A stretch of 64,000 nt of DNA from Rotaria socialis (Eukaryota > Rotifera > Eurotatoria > Philodinida > Philodinidae): positions 1 to 64,000 of the forward strand of contig CAJNYU010000213.1 of NCBI GenBank assembly GCA_905331475.1. Direction: 5' to 3'. Within the stretch, counting starts at the first letter, position 1. Every line of letters starts with the position of its first letter. The notes below the pieces were generated by a model that did not search any database, was not told where the DNA came from, and saw nothing but the letters and a program-made list of their open reading frames with translations. The position numbers and the translations under genes were made by a program. Shown piece after piece: positions 36,001 to 50,087 of the stretch.

Positions 36001-39000
36001 TATTCTGTTCGATCTAGTATTTTATTTTTGGCAGTTGATACAGTCTATGCTGACGTGGCAATACCATTTTCATATGTGACAAGTCAAAGTTATAAACAAG
36101 ATGTACGAATAACACCACAACATCCTGATTCGATCATTCGCATTGAGGTAAACATTTTATATCATTGTTCGCACTAGTTGCTATGCAAACATTGTTTATT
36201 CATCATATCGACGGCTTCGTTGATATTTTTACTATATTTCTTGGTCTTCGATGCTTGCAGGAGTATCAGATATTTTTTCTCTTCATTATGCTTTTTGACA
36301 CCTACGTTCTTTTTATATTGTTCTCTTTTTCTTCTTATCTACGTTCTTTTCTTCAAGTGAGTAATACAAAAAGCATTTGACGATTCATTATTGATCTAAC
36401 CATATACGTGTATGACACAGAAAATAACACATCACACATATAAAAATGGTACGTAGTCGCAGTGAGACCAATCTAAATCGCATATTCATCGATTTATGCA
36501 CGAGCCCACAAGCACGCAGGAAATATAAGCATGAACGAAACGATCAACAACAGCATCATTCACCTTTGCCAACGTTAAAACCGATTAAATCCAATTCTTG
36601 TTCAAATATAAAAGAACTTCAGCCTAATTCAATAGCTTCACCCTCGTCATCATCATCTGAGAGCGTTCAAGACGAACAAAACGATGTATTACATAGAACA
36701 ACTATTGAACCAACATCAATTGCACAACAACAAGAAATTGTTGAACCTCAAGGATCAACAACTACGTTGTTAGTACCAATGCAATCAACAGGTTTTTCTA
36801 TCCAAACAACTACTCGTCACTCATCACCATTGTTCGAAACATCAACAATAAGGAATCATACAGTAAAATCTTCATTTTCTCAAGAGAGTGCTAAAGACTC
36901 TACAACGAAATCCTCATCATTACAATGGCATTCTTCAACTGCATCCGGAGATTTGAAACATCAAGATTTTTTAAATCGTTTACAAAATCGTCTTAAATCA
37001 AGAAAACATTTGCGAAAATATTTTCTCTCTTAATGATATTATACATATACATATATGCTTTTTCTTTTCTTTGAATGGTTTTTTTTATAAACACTGTTTC
37101 TTAAGCAAATCAATCAATTTCTTGGTAATAGAAAACTGATTCAATCATTTATATTCTAGTTTGCAAGTTTACCTGGCGAAGAAACATTACCCGGTAAGTT
37201 AACTGAATCGGTCACATGGTGTTTGTTGTGATGCTTTCCTAATTCAATTATTCACATAAAACATATTTTTCACTTTACACGGTAATTAGCTAATAATGTA
37301 TTTGATGTTGCAAGTATTACTGATAGTCTAAATTGGTCAAACACTGACAGAAGTATATAACCATAATTTTTCCTTTTTTTATTACTCATATTTTTCTGAT
37401 TAAAGTTAACTAGAATTTAGTTGATTGCTTTTCTTTTTATTTGAAATAGAAGCAAGTAAAATTCAGCCTACTTATCAACGATCACCATCTGATGAAATAG
37501 TATCATTACCATACAATGGAAACATATCATCGAAAGACAATACGTATGCAAATAACGTAAGTGAAAGAAAAGTAAAACTTTTCAAAAAAATTCACAAGAT
37601 AAAATTTTCAGTTGCATATTCTTTTTTCTGAATTTTCTATAACGACGTTGGCGATAGATTACCAAAGAAAGGTTTTCTTTTTATTCTCAAGCTAAATTTG
37701 TTAGCAAGACAATTAATTTCAGATTTATTTAAATCAAAAACAGATCCATATTCAGATAGTTCAAGTTCTCTTCTTTAAATTACAAAAAAAACTCTTACTT
37801 TATGATGAGAACCTATTGAGTTTATCATGAGTTCAACTGAGATCTGATTAAAGAAATTTTCTATATAAGAATCAAGTCATACAAGTTCAATGAAATTGTT
37901 AAAAATATACTCACTGAATCATCGACAGTAATTTATCTCAGATGTGAATGTGAAACTCACGTCTCGCATACATCCAATAGATTATTGATCATGATATTGA
38001 GCAATTTTTATAGCACGGATGCACATCCCTTGAGATCATTGCTAAAAGAGATACTCCATTTTTTTAAATACAGAAATAGATATTTAACCTTAAGTACTAT
38101 TTAAGAAATCAGTAGCGATTCGATGTATATTAGCAGCTTCTTATTTATTTTTTAATTTCACTGAGTGAACAACAATTTAATTAAAATTACTATCTAGAGA
38201 CGTGTCGTCCGCTGTAATGTATACTCGTAGCCATTTAAGGAAAAAAACAAGTCATTTATCTGCTGTCAGTTTGTCTAAGTGAATAGCTACTTAAGGCGAA
38301 GTCATATTCAATAGATATTCGATGCTACTCATTTGATAATCGAGTATTTCCATCGTATCATTTGGTTCTATGGTAACCAACGAGTACCCTCAAAATAGGA
38401 ATGTATTCATGAAAAACTGTCAAATAATATACTGTAGAAATTTCTAGTTTTATTAATGTCACTTGTCAATTGATTTAGTGTTGTGTTTCTTTTTTTTCGC
38501 AGTAAGAAAGGGAAACTAAACATATATAGGTGAGTGTATAAGAAACAACGAAAATAATGTCGTATCAATACTCATATTTCTTATTCGAATTGAGAACTGA
38601 TGAAATTAAATATTTGATGTTTTCCTTGCGTTGGAAGGTGTTAAATATATAGGTGTGTCTACAATAATGCCTTTGTAAGAATTGAAGAGTACAATACATT
38701 TTGTGCTCAACACCAATGCTGCAAACATTAATGACTTGCTTTGCATATATTTTTATCGTCTTTCTTGTCCAAAATATATAATACAGTGACTCATCGTAGG
38801 CAACGAATCAGTCTAGAACAGACATTGAAGTAGAATGCAATCAAATTTATCAAGAGCCTATTAACTCATAGTATAATGAAAATATGTTGTACAGGGTAAT
38901 TATTCTATGTCAATAACAAAATAAAGGTCGCTAGCGGAAAAAAATACTCAGCACATAATTATTATCAAAAAAGATAATAATCCAAAATATATTAAAATAA

Positions 39001-41211
39001 GTAGGAAAGACACACGGGAAATTGTTTACCAACATGTGACAGATGTTATGATCATTTTTTTCATCATACTTGGTTTAAATAGGTCATAACAACCATGATA
39101 ATCAATAAGTCGAATGTTGTTAAACATTGCGCAACTATTTGAATCATTGTTTTATTCGTATATCATTTAGCAAAATATATCTTGTGTGAAGAAGTTGCGT
39201 GTCGTTTTTTTTGAATATTTATCAACGACTGTATTTCATGAAGATAACAACCAATAGTTTTTTTTATAAAAATTAAGGGAGAATCATTTAGCATAATTAT
39301 TTATTTTGGATAAGTTAATTAGAGAATGATAAAGATTGACTTATCCTCGTATTAAAATTATGTTTAAGCGGATATTCAATTCCTTTTTTTCTGAACTCGA
39401 GAGTTTTCAAATTTCTTTCTCAATATACAACTGTTCAAGGAAAACATATGAGCAGATGAAATATTTTTACAAAGAAATATAAAACATTTCTCATTGCTTT
39501 TTTTCTACCAATACCAGAGCATGTTGAAGGCATTTACTTTGTTTTCTGTACCAATTATGACTTGTTGCTGATTGTTTGAAGCTTTAGAAAAAGAAGCGTT
39601 CTAGACGAAAATCAGCCATTCAGATTTTTTTTGAAGGTATTTCTTATTCAAATAGAAGGATCTAGATGAATACCAAAAAGATTTCACATCAAAATAGTTA
39701 TTGAACAGCTGTAGACAGAACATGGCAATATTACCAGATATATGGCGCCAGAAAATGAACAGGTTTTCATAGTGAACTGTTGCCACTCAACTTTTTTCTT
39801 CGACACAATCTTGTAGGTTTTTAGTTGTAATCATGTTTTTTTTCTATTTATGGAAGCCCTTTTCCCCTGAAGGTTTTAGCTGTGTCTGATGATTTATTCT
39901 ACTGAAACCTTGGAAATAGAAAATACTCGCTTTCACATTAGAGTATAGTCTAATGCAACCGGAAATTATCTATGAAAAATTTCCAGTACGATGCCATTAT
40001 TTTACTTTCCTTCCTTGTAGCAAAACGTCTGGTTTAAAAAGAGTATTTTGTTTTAAACTATTCACAAACCCGGAAAACTTCTTCCGGTATCTCTTTATAT
40101 TTGATATTTTCCTCTTAATTTGTTCGATTTCACTTGACATCATCATCTTCTTGTTACAAACGTTCACACCAGAGGTAGATCCAATACTAAACCGTTGAGT
40201 TCTGTATTTTGTTCCACTTATTTTATCGCTATTTGAGTTGATCGAATTTTACTTAATATTTCTTATATTCTTTTAAATTTAGGCTCACAATTTTGTACCA
40301 ATAATTTCTCGACAGAGAACAAATGATTCAGCAATCGATACGCTGTCAGCGACATCAACCTTAATTTCATATAACGATGATAAAAAACGCAATAAACCTC
40401 GAAAAGCACACTCATTCATGAGTTCATTTCGACGTACAATATTTCACCGACGCAAGAAAAATAGCAATGATGAGCAAAATGATTACGATGGAGCTTCGTC
40501 GTTAAACAGTACAATACATAGTGATGCTATGCCACATAGCCTATCGGCAGGTATGAACAATTTAATTTCTATATTTCTATATATTGGCATCAAATAATTG
40601 AATGTTTAGAACCATGTGTATCCTTAAGTCCGGCAAGTCCACCAAACTTTCATCGAGGTCATTCAATAACTCGATCGTTTAGAAATATGTTTCGATCAAA
40701 AGGAAATAAGAAAACATTAGGTGAACAGAAATTTAATTTAAATTATAATTTCATCGTTTTATTTTCAATAGATACAAGTAATGTTACTATTGATCATCAC
40801 GATTCAGTTTCAACGTCGACACCAACACCGAAAAAACGTTCATTTTTTCACCCATTTAAATCAGAAAAAAAACGACGAACTAACGGATCAGCTAATTCAT
40901 TAACAAGTGACGATTGTACGAGGTAGAGTAAAGAAAAGAAAAATAGGGCACTGAATTTTTCATGTTTATTTTCATTCCTTTAAACAACAATTTCTCAACT
41001 TTTTTTTCTTCGTAAGTTATTTTATTTTTAAACAAAGGAATGGCTTATATAATTTCTATAAACAAAAACTAGCTATCAATGAAAGAAAAATATATTTCAG
41101 TCATCTCAATAATTCGTTTTTTGATTATTTAGGTCAGCTTCTGCTCGAAATACTCCTGTTCGCGCTAATGTGGGTCGTCCGGTGACAATGACAAAAACGC
41201 TTGTACGATGA
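33011..41211 (+). CDS. C2CD2L: TMEM24/C2CD2L-like SMP-C2 lipid-transfer protein
   Basis: Exons supported by phase: 33011-33412, 33508-33585, 33658-33858, 33920-34045, 35526-35685, 35739-35823, 35877-36147, 37160-37193, 37290-37352, 37450-37556, 40283-40550, 40610-40720, 40772-40922 and 41133-41211. Two further pieces (around 35329-35410 and 36446-37030) look coding, but their splice sites are unresolved. Order of parts: an N-terminal membrane segment (YFTIIITIMTCILILYIIF); an SMP-like region starting FLNWLLNSPNRIQTRFFNEF and including YSIEIPKLTGELQIS; a C2 domain (KLVVRIVKAVKLYD, PFCIVELNQ, NPFWDECFVFD); and a long Ser-rich tail with three basic-hydrophobic patches. TMEM24 moves phosphatidylinositol between ER and plasma membrane at contact sites, held to the plasma membrane by its basic tail. 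The match is by domain order and local similarity recalled from the human protein. Intron 37557-40282 (2.7 kb) holds no gene I can support. Confidence 0.75.
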
Positions 41212-43794
41212 TTGTCTATTGTTTGGACATAATTTCACATCTGCTTTTTTTTTGTATTAGATGTGATGATTTTATTTTATTAAAAGTTGTATATGAAAAT
41301 TAATTAGGTCAAAATGTAGTTTTAATTGAATAGTAATTACACATTTAATAACAACGCATTGCAACTGTTCTTGATTAGGTTGAATTAATGCTTCGCTTGC
41401 ATGCCATTGAAAAATAGATCACGATCGTATGAAATAATCGGCTGCCTATCGGTTCTCACGCTCTCAAGAATCTATGATTCGCATGTCACTGTCGTCTTGA
41501 AATCAGTTTAGCTGAATCAGACTAATAAACATAGTTTCGTTGAATTCTCAATTCAACAGTGCAACATCGTAGCTAATACTAATGCAAATCTTAGTTTGAT
41601 TCTTCTTAATCATATCTGTTGAAAAGAAAATATTAATGTCTAATCAACTGAATTTTTTTTCGTAATGACTGACAGTTATCTATTTGAAAATTTCGCCAGA
41701 CCAACCCATATATTTTTGCGCTTGTTTATTACTGAGATCTTGATTATTCGTTAGAGGCTTTGATAATAATCCTAAAGTAGATGCATTGCGATTGCGTTGC
41801 GCAATGAGAAAAATGTGACGAACAGAAAGTTTTTGAGTACATAGTTTTGTTGAGTGCGTTGTCCTTTGGAAAATAGCATATGAAAATCATGAATTCGAGG
41901 CACATAAAATGATGAACGGGCAGATGATGTCCGTGATCATGATTTACTTTAGCGTACACGCATCCGAAATATTGCCTCAATATCATTGTGAGTTGTGATA
42001 CTTCACAAAAAGTAGTCGTGCATGACCATAACTGTATACGCAAAAAAACGATGCGAACTCTTACGCCTTGAATTAGTTGCTTTGATCGAAAACAAAATCA
42101 AACGAACGTATTGAACACCTTAAGATTCTTCACATACAACTGTTTCATCATATCGATCTAGCAAAGATGAGAATTTAAACTAAAAAGAACTGAATTTACA
42201 AATATTATCTATTCTGTAAACTTCTTAAAAGAGTTCTCGCTTTTCAACTGATCAGTTCGACTAATTTTTCTTCCATGGGGATACATTGGAATAGGATAAT
42301 TAGCTTAATAGATATGAATTTATAAGTTTGAACTTGCTGATTCCGTATCATAATTTCTAAAATTTGAACTAATTTGGATCTTTAATTGTATATAGGATAC
42401 AAAGTTTTAATGTAGATAATTGACGGAACTATTATTGATGAAAACCGAATAAAGCGATGAAATTTGTTTTCAAATATAATGTGCAAAACATTCATACCAA
42501 ATTTTCTTGGCTCATCTATCGGCAATCAGTAGAAACCAGGGATCTCTCCAAAATATATGCACTTCATATAATTTCAATTTCAATCTTGAATGAAAAGTAG
42601 CTCGATATTTACATTTTTCCTCTTCCGAAAAGGCATTATCAATTTGGCCAATTCACTATTTTGATACAAAAAAAAAACAGTCAACTTCTCAGCAATGTAT
42701 TACTATTGCAGTTGATATTAATACAAAATCGTAAAAAGAATATACAATAATAAGCTACGTATGATAAATTTCTCGTTAAATAGAATTCACGTCACGCAAA
42801 CAATCTGATATATAACAAAACTCAATGAAAGTATTTGGTATATTGCAGTCGATGAGTATTAGTATCAATATCATATCAGTCACTGCTCAGTGAACATTGG
42901 CAATCGTGTTATCACTGATGATCAGCAAACTGAAAAGGCAGATCCGGAAGCGAATGCCATCGTTTTACTAAACTTTACCTCTGCAATTTTTTGTTTGCAT
43001 CAGAACAAAAGTTCATTTTAGCTTTTTAAAAAAAAATGCCATATTCAAGTCTTAATCGTACTTCCTTGAAATCATAAGTGCACTCAAACCACTAATTCGA
43101 CTTACATTGACTATTTTTCGGTTTATTTAACAGTTTGATTATTGCTTTAAGATGGCATCACAAAAAAAAGCATAGCTGTTATGCAAGAGACCAAACGAAT
43201 AGAAAAGTTTACAATCAGCCGTGTAACATCGTTTGATGTTACTTTTCTTTTAGTCGACTTTTTCTTTCCTAGTAGAAATTCCTGTTGTCACAACAGATAA
43301 TACTGAGTTGATCTAAAAACGTATAAGCTTCTTTAAATAGTAACTTTCCAAGAAACACAATCAAGCGCTTATCTTAATGAAAAATAGATAAAATACACAT
43401 GTTTATCAGTAGAGTGACGAAAGCAAAATCCTATATAGTATATCTCTCTCCTGTTTGAAATAGAAGCTTGCAATTGTTTTTTAATTGCTATATGAAAAAC
43501 AAAATGCATTCTCAATCGGTAGTTTCATTTCGTAACAAACATAATTCTTTATCACACTTTATTCTTTTTTTAAATAAAATAAGTATAAAAAAGTCTCTGT
43601 TTCACTGTTCGATTATTCTACTAGCAAAGCAAAAATAAATTCAATTTAACATATTCAACCTAGATGACATATTCAAACAGAGTTTTAATATCTTTTGTCT
43701 ACAACATATTCAAGATACACAAATAAAGAAAAACTGTTCAAGCTTCTTGATTTATAAAAAAAAAAAAGAGAAAATGTAAGAAAAATGACATTGA
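41212..43794. other. Intergenic between convergent genes
   Basis: Lies between the 3' ends of the C2CD2L-like (plus) and DUF3504 (minus) genes. It is AT-rich; the 99-codon frame at 41744-42043 (minus) has no recognisable domain, and I see nothing else. Confidence 0.4.
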
Positions 43795-45456
43795 TTAAAC
43801 AGTTGTATTGTCAAGTGTAAGCAACGTGAAAAGAACAGGTAAAAAACGTTGATAATGTTCCCATGGTGTCCCTTGAAATGTTAATTTTGGTTCCGATTTA
43901 AAACCACGATAAAGACATAAAAATTCAACAAAACCTAATTTTTCTTCTAAATATGTTCGAATTGTATTGATTTTTACTGTACGTGTATCACGTTGTTTGG
44001 CAACAGTTAATAGTATATCAGTAACACTTTCATCCCAAACTGGAGTTATCATTGGTTTAATAGAAAAACCGTTGGTTGGTGATGAAGATGAAACATCATT
44101 TGATAGTGAATTCGTCGGGGATGATAATGCTGTACCACTATCATCTTCTGTTGGCGTTGTTGCTGTTGTTGTAACGGATAGATTGAGTGGTTGAATTAGT
44201 GAGTGTACTCGTTTTGCAACTGGCATTAAACTAGAAGGCGATTCATTTCGTTTTCCGTTAAGCGCTGATGTTGTTAATAATGATTCATTTACGGCTGATG
44301 ACGACGATTGCTTTAGAAGAGTAGCGTGTTGTATAGCTTTTTGAAGTATTTGTTCAAGATTTTTACCAGCTGCTGTTGTTTTATACCTTTAATAAACATC
44401 GAACCAATATAAGACTTGAAAACCGTCGGTATAGTTATTTATTCTTACCAAATCGGATGCATACTTGTTGAACGCGGCATAAGAAAGAAAGGCGATTGTG
44501 GTGTATTGCTTTGTGGTGGCCGATGTGTTGCGTAAAGTCGATAAGCTTGTACTGGACATGCTGAAATATTATGTGGCGTTGCATAAAGTCTAAAGAAAAA
44601 CCAAACGATATTATTTTCATCATTTTGAATTATTAATTTTTTCTATTCTTAATTACCTAACTGTTTGATTTTCAATTTTATGTTGATGACAAATAAGATA
44701 TTGTTCATCGACTAAAGAAATATCACCCCAAACTAATTGTGCTATTGATAACTGACATAATTTTGTTATATGAACATACATTTCAAGTAATAGACCGTCG
44801 GGTTTTGTCCGATCGAATACCGTTAAATGCTTCGTATTTAATAAACTTAATGATGATTGTTTTAAATGATTTGTTAAGCCTAGCTTTTTCCATTCTTCAC
44901 GTTTATTTACAATAACTTGTCGGCATGATTGAAACAATGGAGATTCCATAAGATTATATTGATAATTTTTACTTTTTAAATAACGTTCAATGCTCAATAA
45001 AAAACTTCTCAATGTATCAGGTTCATATTGTGTACCGTCGAATTTTTTTGTATTTTCAAAATAATGTTTTAAATATCGACATAACGATTCAGCTGATACA
45101 GTATGTAAAGGTATTTGTTCACCGAATTGTTCATCTATATACATAACAAAACGTTTTACATCGTGCTTGGTTTTTCGTATTGTATTATGAGAATTTGTAT
45201 CAGATGAAATTAGAAAGACATTCGGATCAGGTTCATTTATATTCGATGATGCATTTTGTTCATGATCACTAGCTATTCGACGACTAGTTGACGATCGTAT
45301 AGGTCGTCGATTGAAAATCATCAATGTTGATTGATCGGGTAACAAAGGAGAATCATCATCAATATTTGATGCTTTAATAATATCATCTAGCGAATGATTA
45401 TCATTGATATCATCATTGATATGATTATTAAAATGTATATCATCGTCGAATTCCAT
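43795..45456 (-). CDS. DUF3504 protein (ZMYM/QRICH1/KIAA1958 type, Crypton recombinase-derived)
   Basis: Three exons, 45456-44657, 44589-44449 and 44386-43795, give 1533 nt and 510 residues with matching phases. After an acidic, disordered N-terminus (about residues 1-95), residues about 95-340 match the DUF3504 pattern: DVKRFVMYIDEQFGEQI, YLKHYFENTKKFDGTQYEPDTLRSFLLSIERYLKSKN, then LVWGDISL...YLICHQHK and ISACPVQAYRLY...FFLMP, ending WYKTT at the exon 2/3 junction. This domain is held to descend from tyrosine recombinases of Crypton transposons and occurs in chromatin and transcription factors such as ZMYM2-4 and QRICH1. I see no MYM zinc fingers and no clear R-H-R-Y catalytic set. The C-terminal third is Ser/Thr-rich with a conserved-looking end (TVKINTIRTYLEEKLGFVEF). 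Subfamily is unassigned. Confidence 0.65.
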
Positions 45457-48400
45457 TGATTTTTCTTGTTAAAAATTGAATTATTCAACTGTTCTTTTTG
45501 CTGTTTATTATACCTCCAAACTCCTGTTGCTTTTTCTGCTGCTATTGCTGATCTGAAGGTAATGTTTGAATAGTGGTCGTCGGTGACTGAGATGCCATCA
45601 ACATCTCTTGTGTCGATTTATATTTCTATAAGAGAAAAAGAAAAAAAAAAGAAGAAGACGAAGAGAAAAAACTCTTCAAGAATGAAATAGAAGCAAAAGA
45701 AGGAAGAAAAAAGAAACGTTTGTTTTATTCTTGCTCTATCGAATACTTCATGTATATAGAAGATTGAAAAACTCATTCGTTTTTTGTTTATTTACCATAT
45801 GCATCATAAAAAGAAGGAGCTTTTTTTTAATTTTATTTCAACTGATGGAATTTTCAAATATGGCAATATTGCGCATTTGAAAGTTGTTATTATTTGTAGT
45901 GAACGGGAAAAGCCACACAAAAGAAAACCACAGTGATTTCTATCTCAGTTAGAAATGATTAATGTGCGAACTGCAACAGATAACATAAGGTTTTTCTGAA
46001 TGAAAAATGAATGTCCAAGCTTGAAGTGAATATTTTGCTTTTTGTTATTTGTTCAAATGGTATGCATCGGACTATTGACCGTTTTTCCTCTGATAAGTGA
46101 TTTCTATTCCGGTATAATGTTGAAACATTTAAATTTTACATTGTTTTCTGTGTCAACATACATCATCTGACTATATAACATTAATGACTCGGTTAAAATA
46201 TCACGTTATTCAATAATCGATCCATGTTGACGCCATGCTTAAAATCTACGTTGAATTGTTGAGTTCTATCGATTAATATTTCTCATATATCGTTTATAAT
46301 TTCCGGGTAGAAAAAGGTATTCATTGTGCATCGTACTACTATTTATCGATTAATGCTTTTCACAAAGAAAATAATATTTTCAAAAGAATGAGTGCCTAAA
46401 ACTATTGGTATTGAATGTTCACGAGTGACGTTGTATGTCTAATACTGAGTTCTGAAAGACAAAATGAAAGAAAAACTTGTTTGCTAACTATTTCGTTATG
46501 TACGTAAAAGAAAAAACCGACAGACTAATTAATGCGCCTAAGCAAACTTGATGCAGCAATCAATAGTTTATATCATGAAAAATATTTTTGCTTAATCTTC
46601 TTGTCTATCTGTTAATTGTAGTCGACACACTGAGTTTTACTACTTGTTTTTTTTTTCGTTCTGTCGACGATCGACAGTAAAATTGAATTAAAACTCTTGT
46701 TTATTTTACATCCATTTTCATTGATAGTTAGAACAAAAATTAAGAATGACTTATTTTAGACAATAGAAGCTCTAATAAACTTCACTAAGGCAACCATTAA
46801 ATCCTGCTAGATATCGAACTGGTCGATCTCATACTATAGTAGTTAGTAGATGTTGATTGTACTACTACAAATCTCAAACAAATCCAGGTCTACGACTTAC
46901 TGATGACGAACTATGATAATTTTAATAGAATTACGATTGACAGCAAAGTATTTCCGGAAAAAAAAATTACAGAGAGTTTAATTGAAATTTTCTCTGTCGA
47001 TGGCAGATGGCCTACTTATCAAAGTTGCATTAAAAATTAAAATTCTTTTCTCGAGCTATTTAAATCAGACTATTAAATTGCATGCAGACATCCGAAGTTG
47101 TTGATATTCTCAGTTATTCTTAAAATTTCTACAAATAGAAAATATGAATAGAGAGTTAATAAAGAAAAATAAAGTACTTCCACAAGTCCGCATGATCCGT
47201 TTTATACATCTATTTACTTGAACTATGAAAAACTATATTTACTAGTGTCACTAGTTTTTAATTTGTATAATCGAAAGATATAAAATTCATATAGAATCAA
47301 GCATAGATAAAATCTATACAAATAAAATTTTTTGGATTAAAATAAGAAAACATTTGTTTTGTACAATTTTTTTAGAAATCAATAACTATTTGACTATTTG
47401 CCAAAGTACTTATAATGATTTGTATTCATCTATAAACAACTTATACGGTGGATATAATAAACATCTACGCTGTTTCTGTTTTCGTTTTTGAGTTTTATCT
47501 GCATTCATCAGTTTTCACAGAAGTAACTTGAAGAATTTAGTCTAGAATGCTGGTGAAACATCAATACGCCAGCAAATGGTCCAAAAATAGCTTAGCAAAA
47601 TATGCGTTCATTTTGAATTTTTAAGGTTTCCTGGTATAAATTTTAAAAACTTTCCCCCTATCTTACAATTAACACCCGAACATGGGTCGTAATGTGCCAA
47701 CAATGAGCGAAAGAAGAAGTAGAAATGATCTTTTAGGTACAGAATAAAAGTACATATAATTCTATGCAAAATAATGCACTAATGATTAGTTTGCTGCAAG
47801 TCATTTTTTTACTACATAGTTACTATGTAAGAAGGGGACATGATGCTATTTTCATAATTTTTCTCGAACAGAAAATGGACTATCAAAGGGATCTAGACTC
47901 AGTCTAAATGATTCTTGAAAAAATCATTTCACTCTTGAGGCAATATCTAGAAAAAAAAAGTTTCTACTTCTAATTCTAAACGAAACAGTCGGTCACATAG
48001 CATATGTAGTAAAGGAGAAGGAGAGTATAACTGCAAAAAATATGGCAATTTCCTTCTGTGAAACTTGATTTCCGCGCCTCTACAATATTGACTGATAATT
48101 CTCAACCAAAAGTTATAGAAAAATATGTCACTTATATTACGGAACTAACACACAACTTCAACTCGAATCTAATACTTCGATGCTTCTGGAGAATCGTTTA
48201 ATAGACTGACAAGTGAATGAAAATTTTGTTGTATTAGTGTTGCCATCAGTCATTACGATCTTGTATGTAGAAGAATATGAGAATATTTACGCTATATTTT
48301 TGTCTTTTCTTCTACTTGATAGAGCCATCATAGATGTCAGCTTGTTCTGTGACAATGATCAAATTATTGCTATACAAGTGTGCCTAATGTTGTATTGACA

Positions 48401-50087
48401 GATGCAAAAAAGTCTAAGAGAAGATAACATCAATGATACAAAAAAGAAGTTCTGAAATCTCGTAGTTCCTAGAAATGTTGATGTGAATCTGTCACTTCAT
48501 TTTTTTGAGTTTTGAATCTGATCGCGATCTAAAGTAGGAATATTATTCATGAATAAAAAAAAATAACGATTATCAGAGTAAGAACAATCCGTAACACCTA
48601 CGCAGTATTGATCGACTCGAAGACAAAAGCCTGTCGAATAAGTTATATCAGCATTCAACACAACGCCTAAGAGCTACGAACTCATTTCTATCATTATGAT
48701 TATTATGAAGAGATTATCATTCGTCAATACCAATTCTATTTTATCACCATATCAATGAAAATAGTTTTCTTATTATCGGAAAAAATCTATCAAACAAACT
48801 TCAATAAAGTATATAATGGACTATATTGTGGTCATCAATCTACCGCAGGGCATTGATATTCAATAGTATCGCGCCTATAAACTGAAGATCTTCCTGATAA
48901 AGTCTACCATATTCGAAATTGATTTTTCTTCCTTTAAACAGATATAAATCAAGTTCAATGTTAGCAAAATAAACTTATTAGTACAATCTGCGTGCAATCA
49001 CAAGTTAGTTGCCATTATCAATGGCGGAGGAATGTCGTTTTGCTTGGCTACTTTTTTTCGGCATCTTTCTTTTATTCTGTTTTAAATTAATTCAATAAGA
49101 AACTATAGTATTGTATATTATAACGAGACGCTATTGCCCTGTCAGACAAGCATTGAAAAAAACGGTGTTTTTATACGTAAAAAGCGCACATTTTGATCGG
49201 TTAAAATGCGTTTTTTTGTTTCGAATCAAATGATTTTCTCATTGTTATCATTCGCAAGCTTTCTTTATTTTCCGGAAAAAAAACTGAAATTTCATGAAAC
49301 GTTAAAGTGTACGCTTTTTACGCGAAAAAAACACCGTTTTTTCAACGCTTGTCTGACTGGATGCTATTCAACATTTGACCATATGCGGTCAATGTCTTGC
49401 TCAATCTGTGAAGCGGAAGAAGTTAAACTTTTATTCGCACACTTCAACATTCCTGTCCGATGATGATTCAAAAAAGCGTTTGCGCTAAATGATTCGCTTT
49501 CCTATATCAGATCACTTCGTTTATTTATCTAGTACTTGTCGTACATACGTATATTGATATCTAAATACAGCAATCTAGAGAACAAATCGTCAGTCAACAG
49601 TCAAATAGATTGATTTCGACGGATGACTCTTGTCACTGGTTTCGAATATCATTTAGTTTTGAAGCCGATGACTAGCTTATCGAATGATCAGTCGAACTAA
49701 TTTTCGAAAAAATCGATTGCTTAATTTTTCGAACAACCATTCTCTTTCCTAATTCCTAATTTTGCCACATTAAAGAAAAACAAGCGGGACAAATTAAATG
49801 ACAATTGGATCGAATGCTTGAACGTTAAATCTATTATTACCCAGAATAATGTATTTATTTTAGAGTCATTAATTAAAATTATATTAGTCGCTATTCTCAA
49901 TTAATAAATTAGTGAATAAAATAAATTAATAATGCAACACTTTATGACATCTATCTAAAGTATGATTTTGATTTTAACATTATAAGTAAAGAGTTGTTGT
50001 TATGGTAATCATTGAAGAAAGGTAATGGCGTTGACATGAGTGGAATTATATATTGTTCTGTCAAATGTGCGCAAAAAGAAATTAATC
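45457..50087. other. 4.6-kb intergenic region
   Basis: Between two divergent genes. A possible untranslated 5' exon of the DUF3504 gene lies near 45515-45627 (minus), open until a TAG. A purine-rich tract occupies 45625-45720. The MITE at 49141-49357 is the only other structure I can name; the remaining short frames look like noise. Confidence 0.45.
49141..49357. mobile_element. 217-bp MITE with about 50-bp inverted ends
   Basis: The ends GTCAGACAAGC...and ...GCTTGTCTGAC are inverted repeats that continue, with small gaps, through GAAAAAAACGGTGTTTTT and GTAAAAAGCG. The internal part is short. The open frame 49206-49463 runs through it and is not considered a gene. Flanks (TATTGCCCT and TGGATGC) show no clear target duplication. 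Confidence 0.7.

Noticed and set aside
39953-40198. 81-codon hydrophobic frame in the long intron of the TMEM24-like gene
   Set aside because: No family match, and the flanking exons join in phase without it; kept only as intronic sequence.
41744-42043. 99-codon minus-strand frame between convergent genes
   Set aside because: No domain, no splice partners, and composition like neighbouring intergenic DNA.
49206-49463. 85-codon plus-strand frame
   Set aside because: It runs through a MITE and its right inverted end, so it is a by-product of the element.
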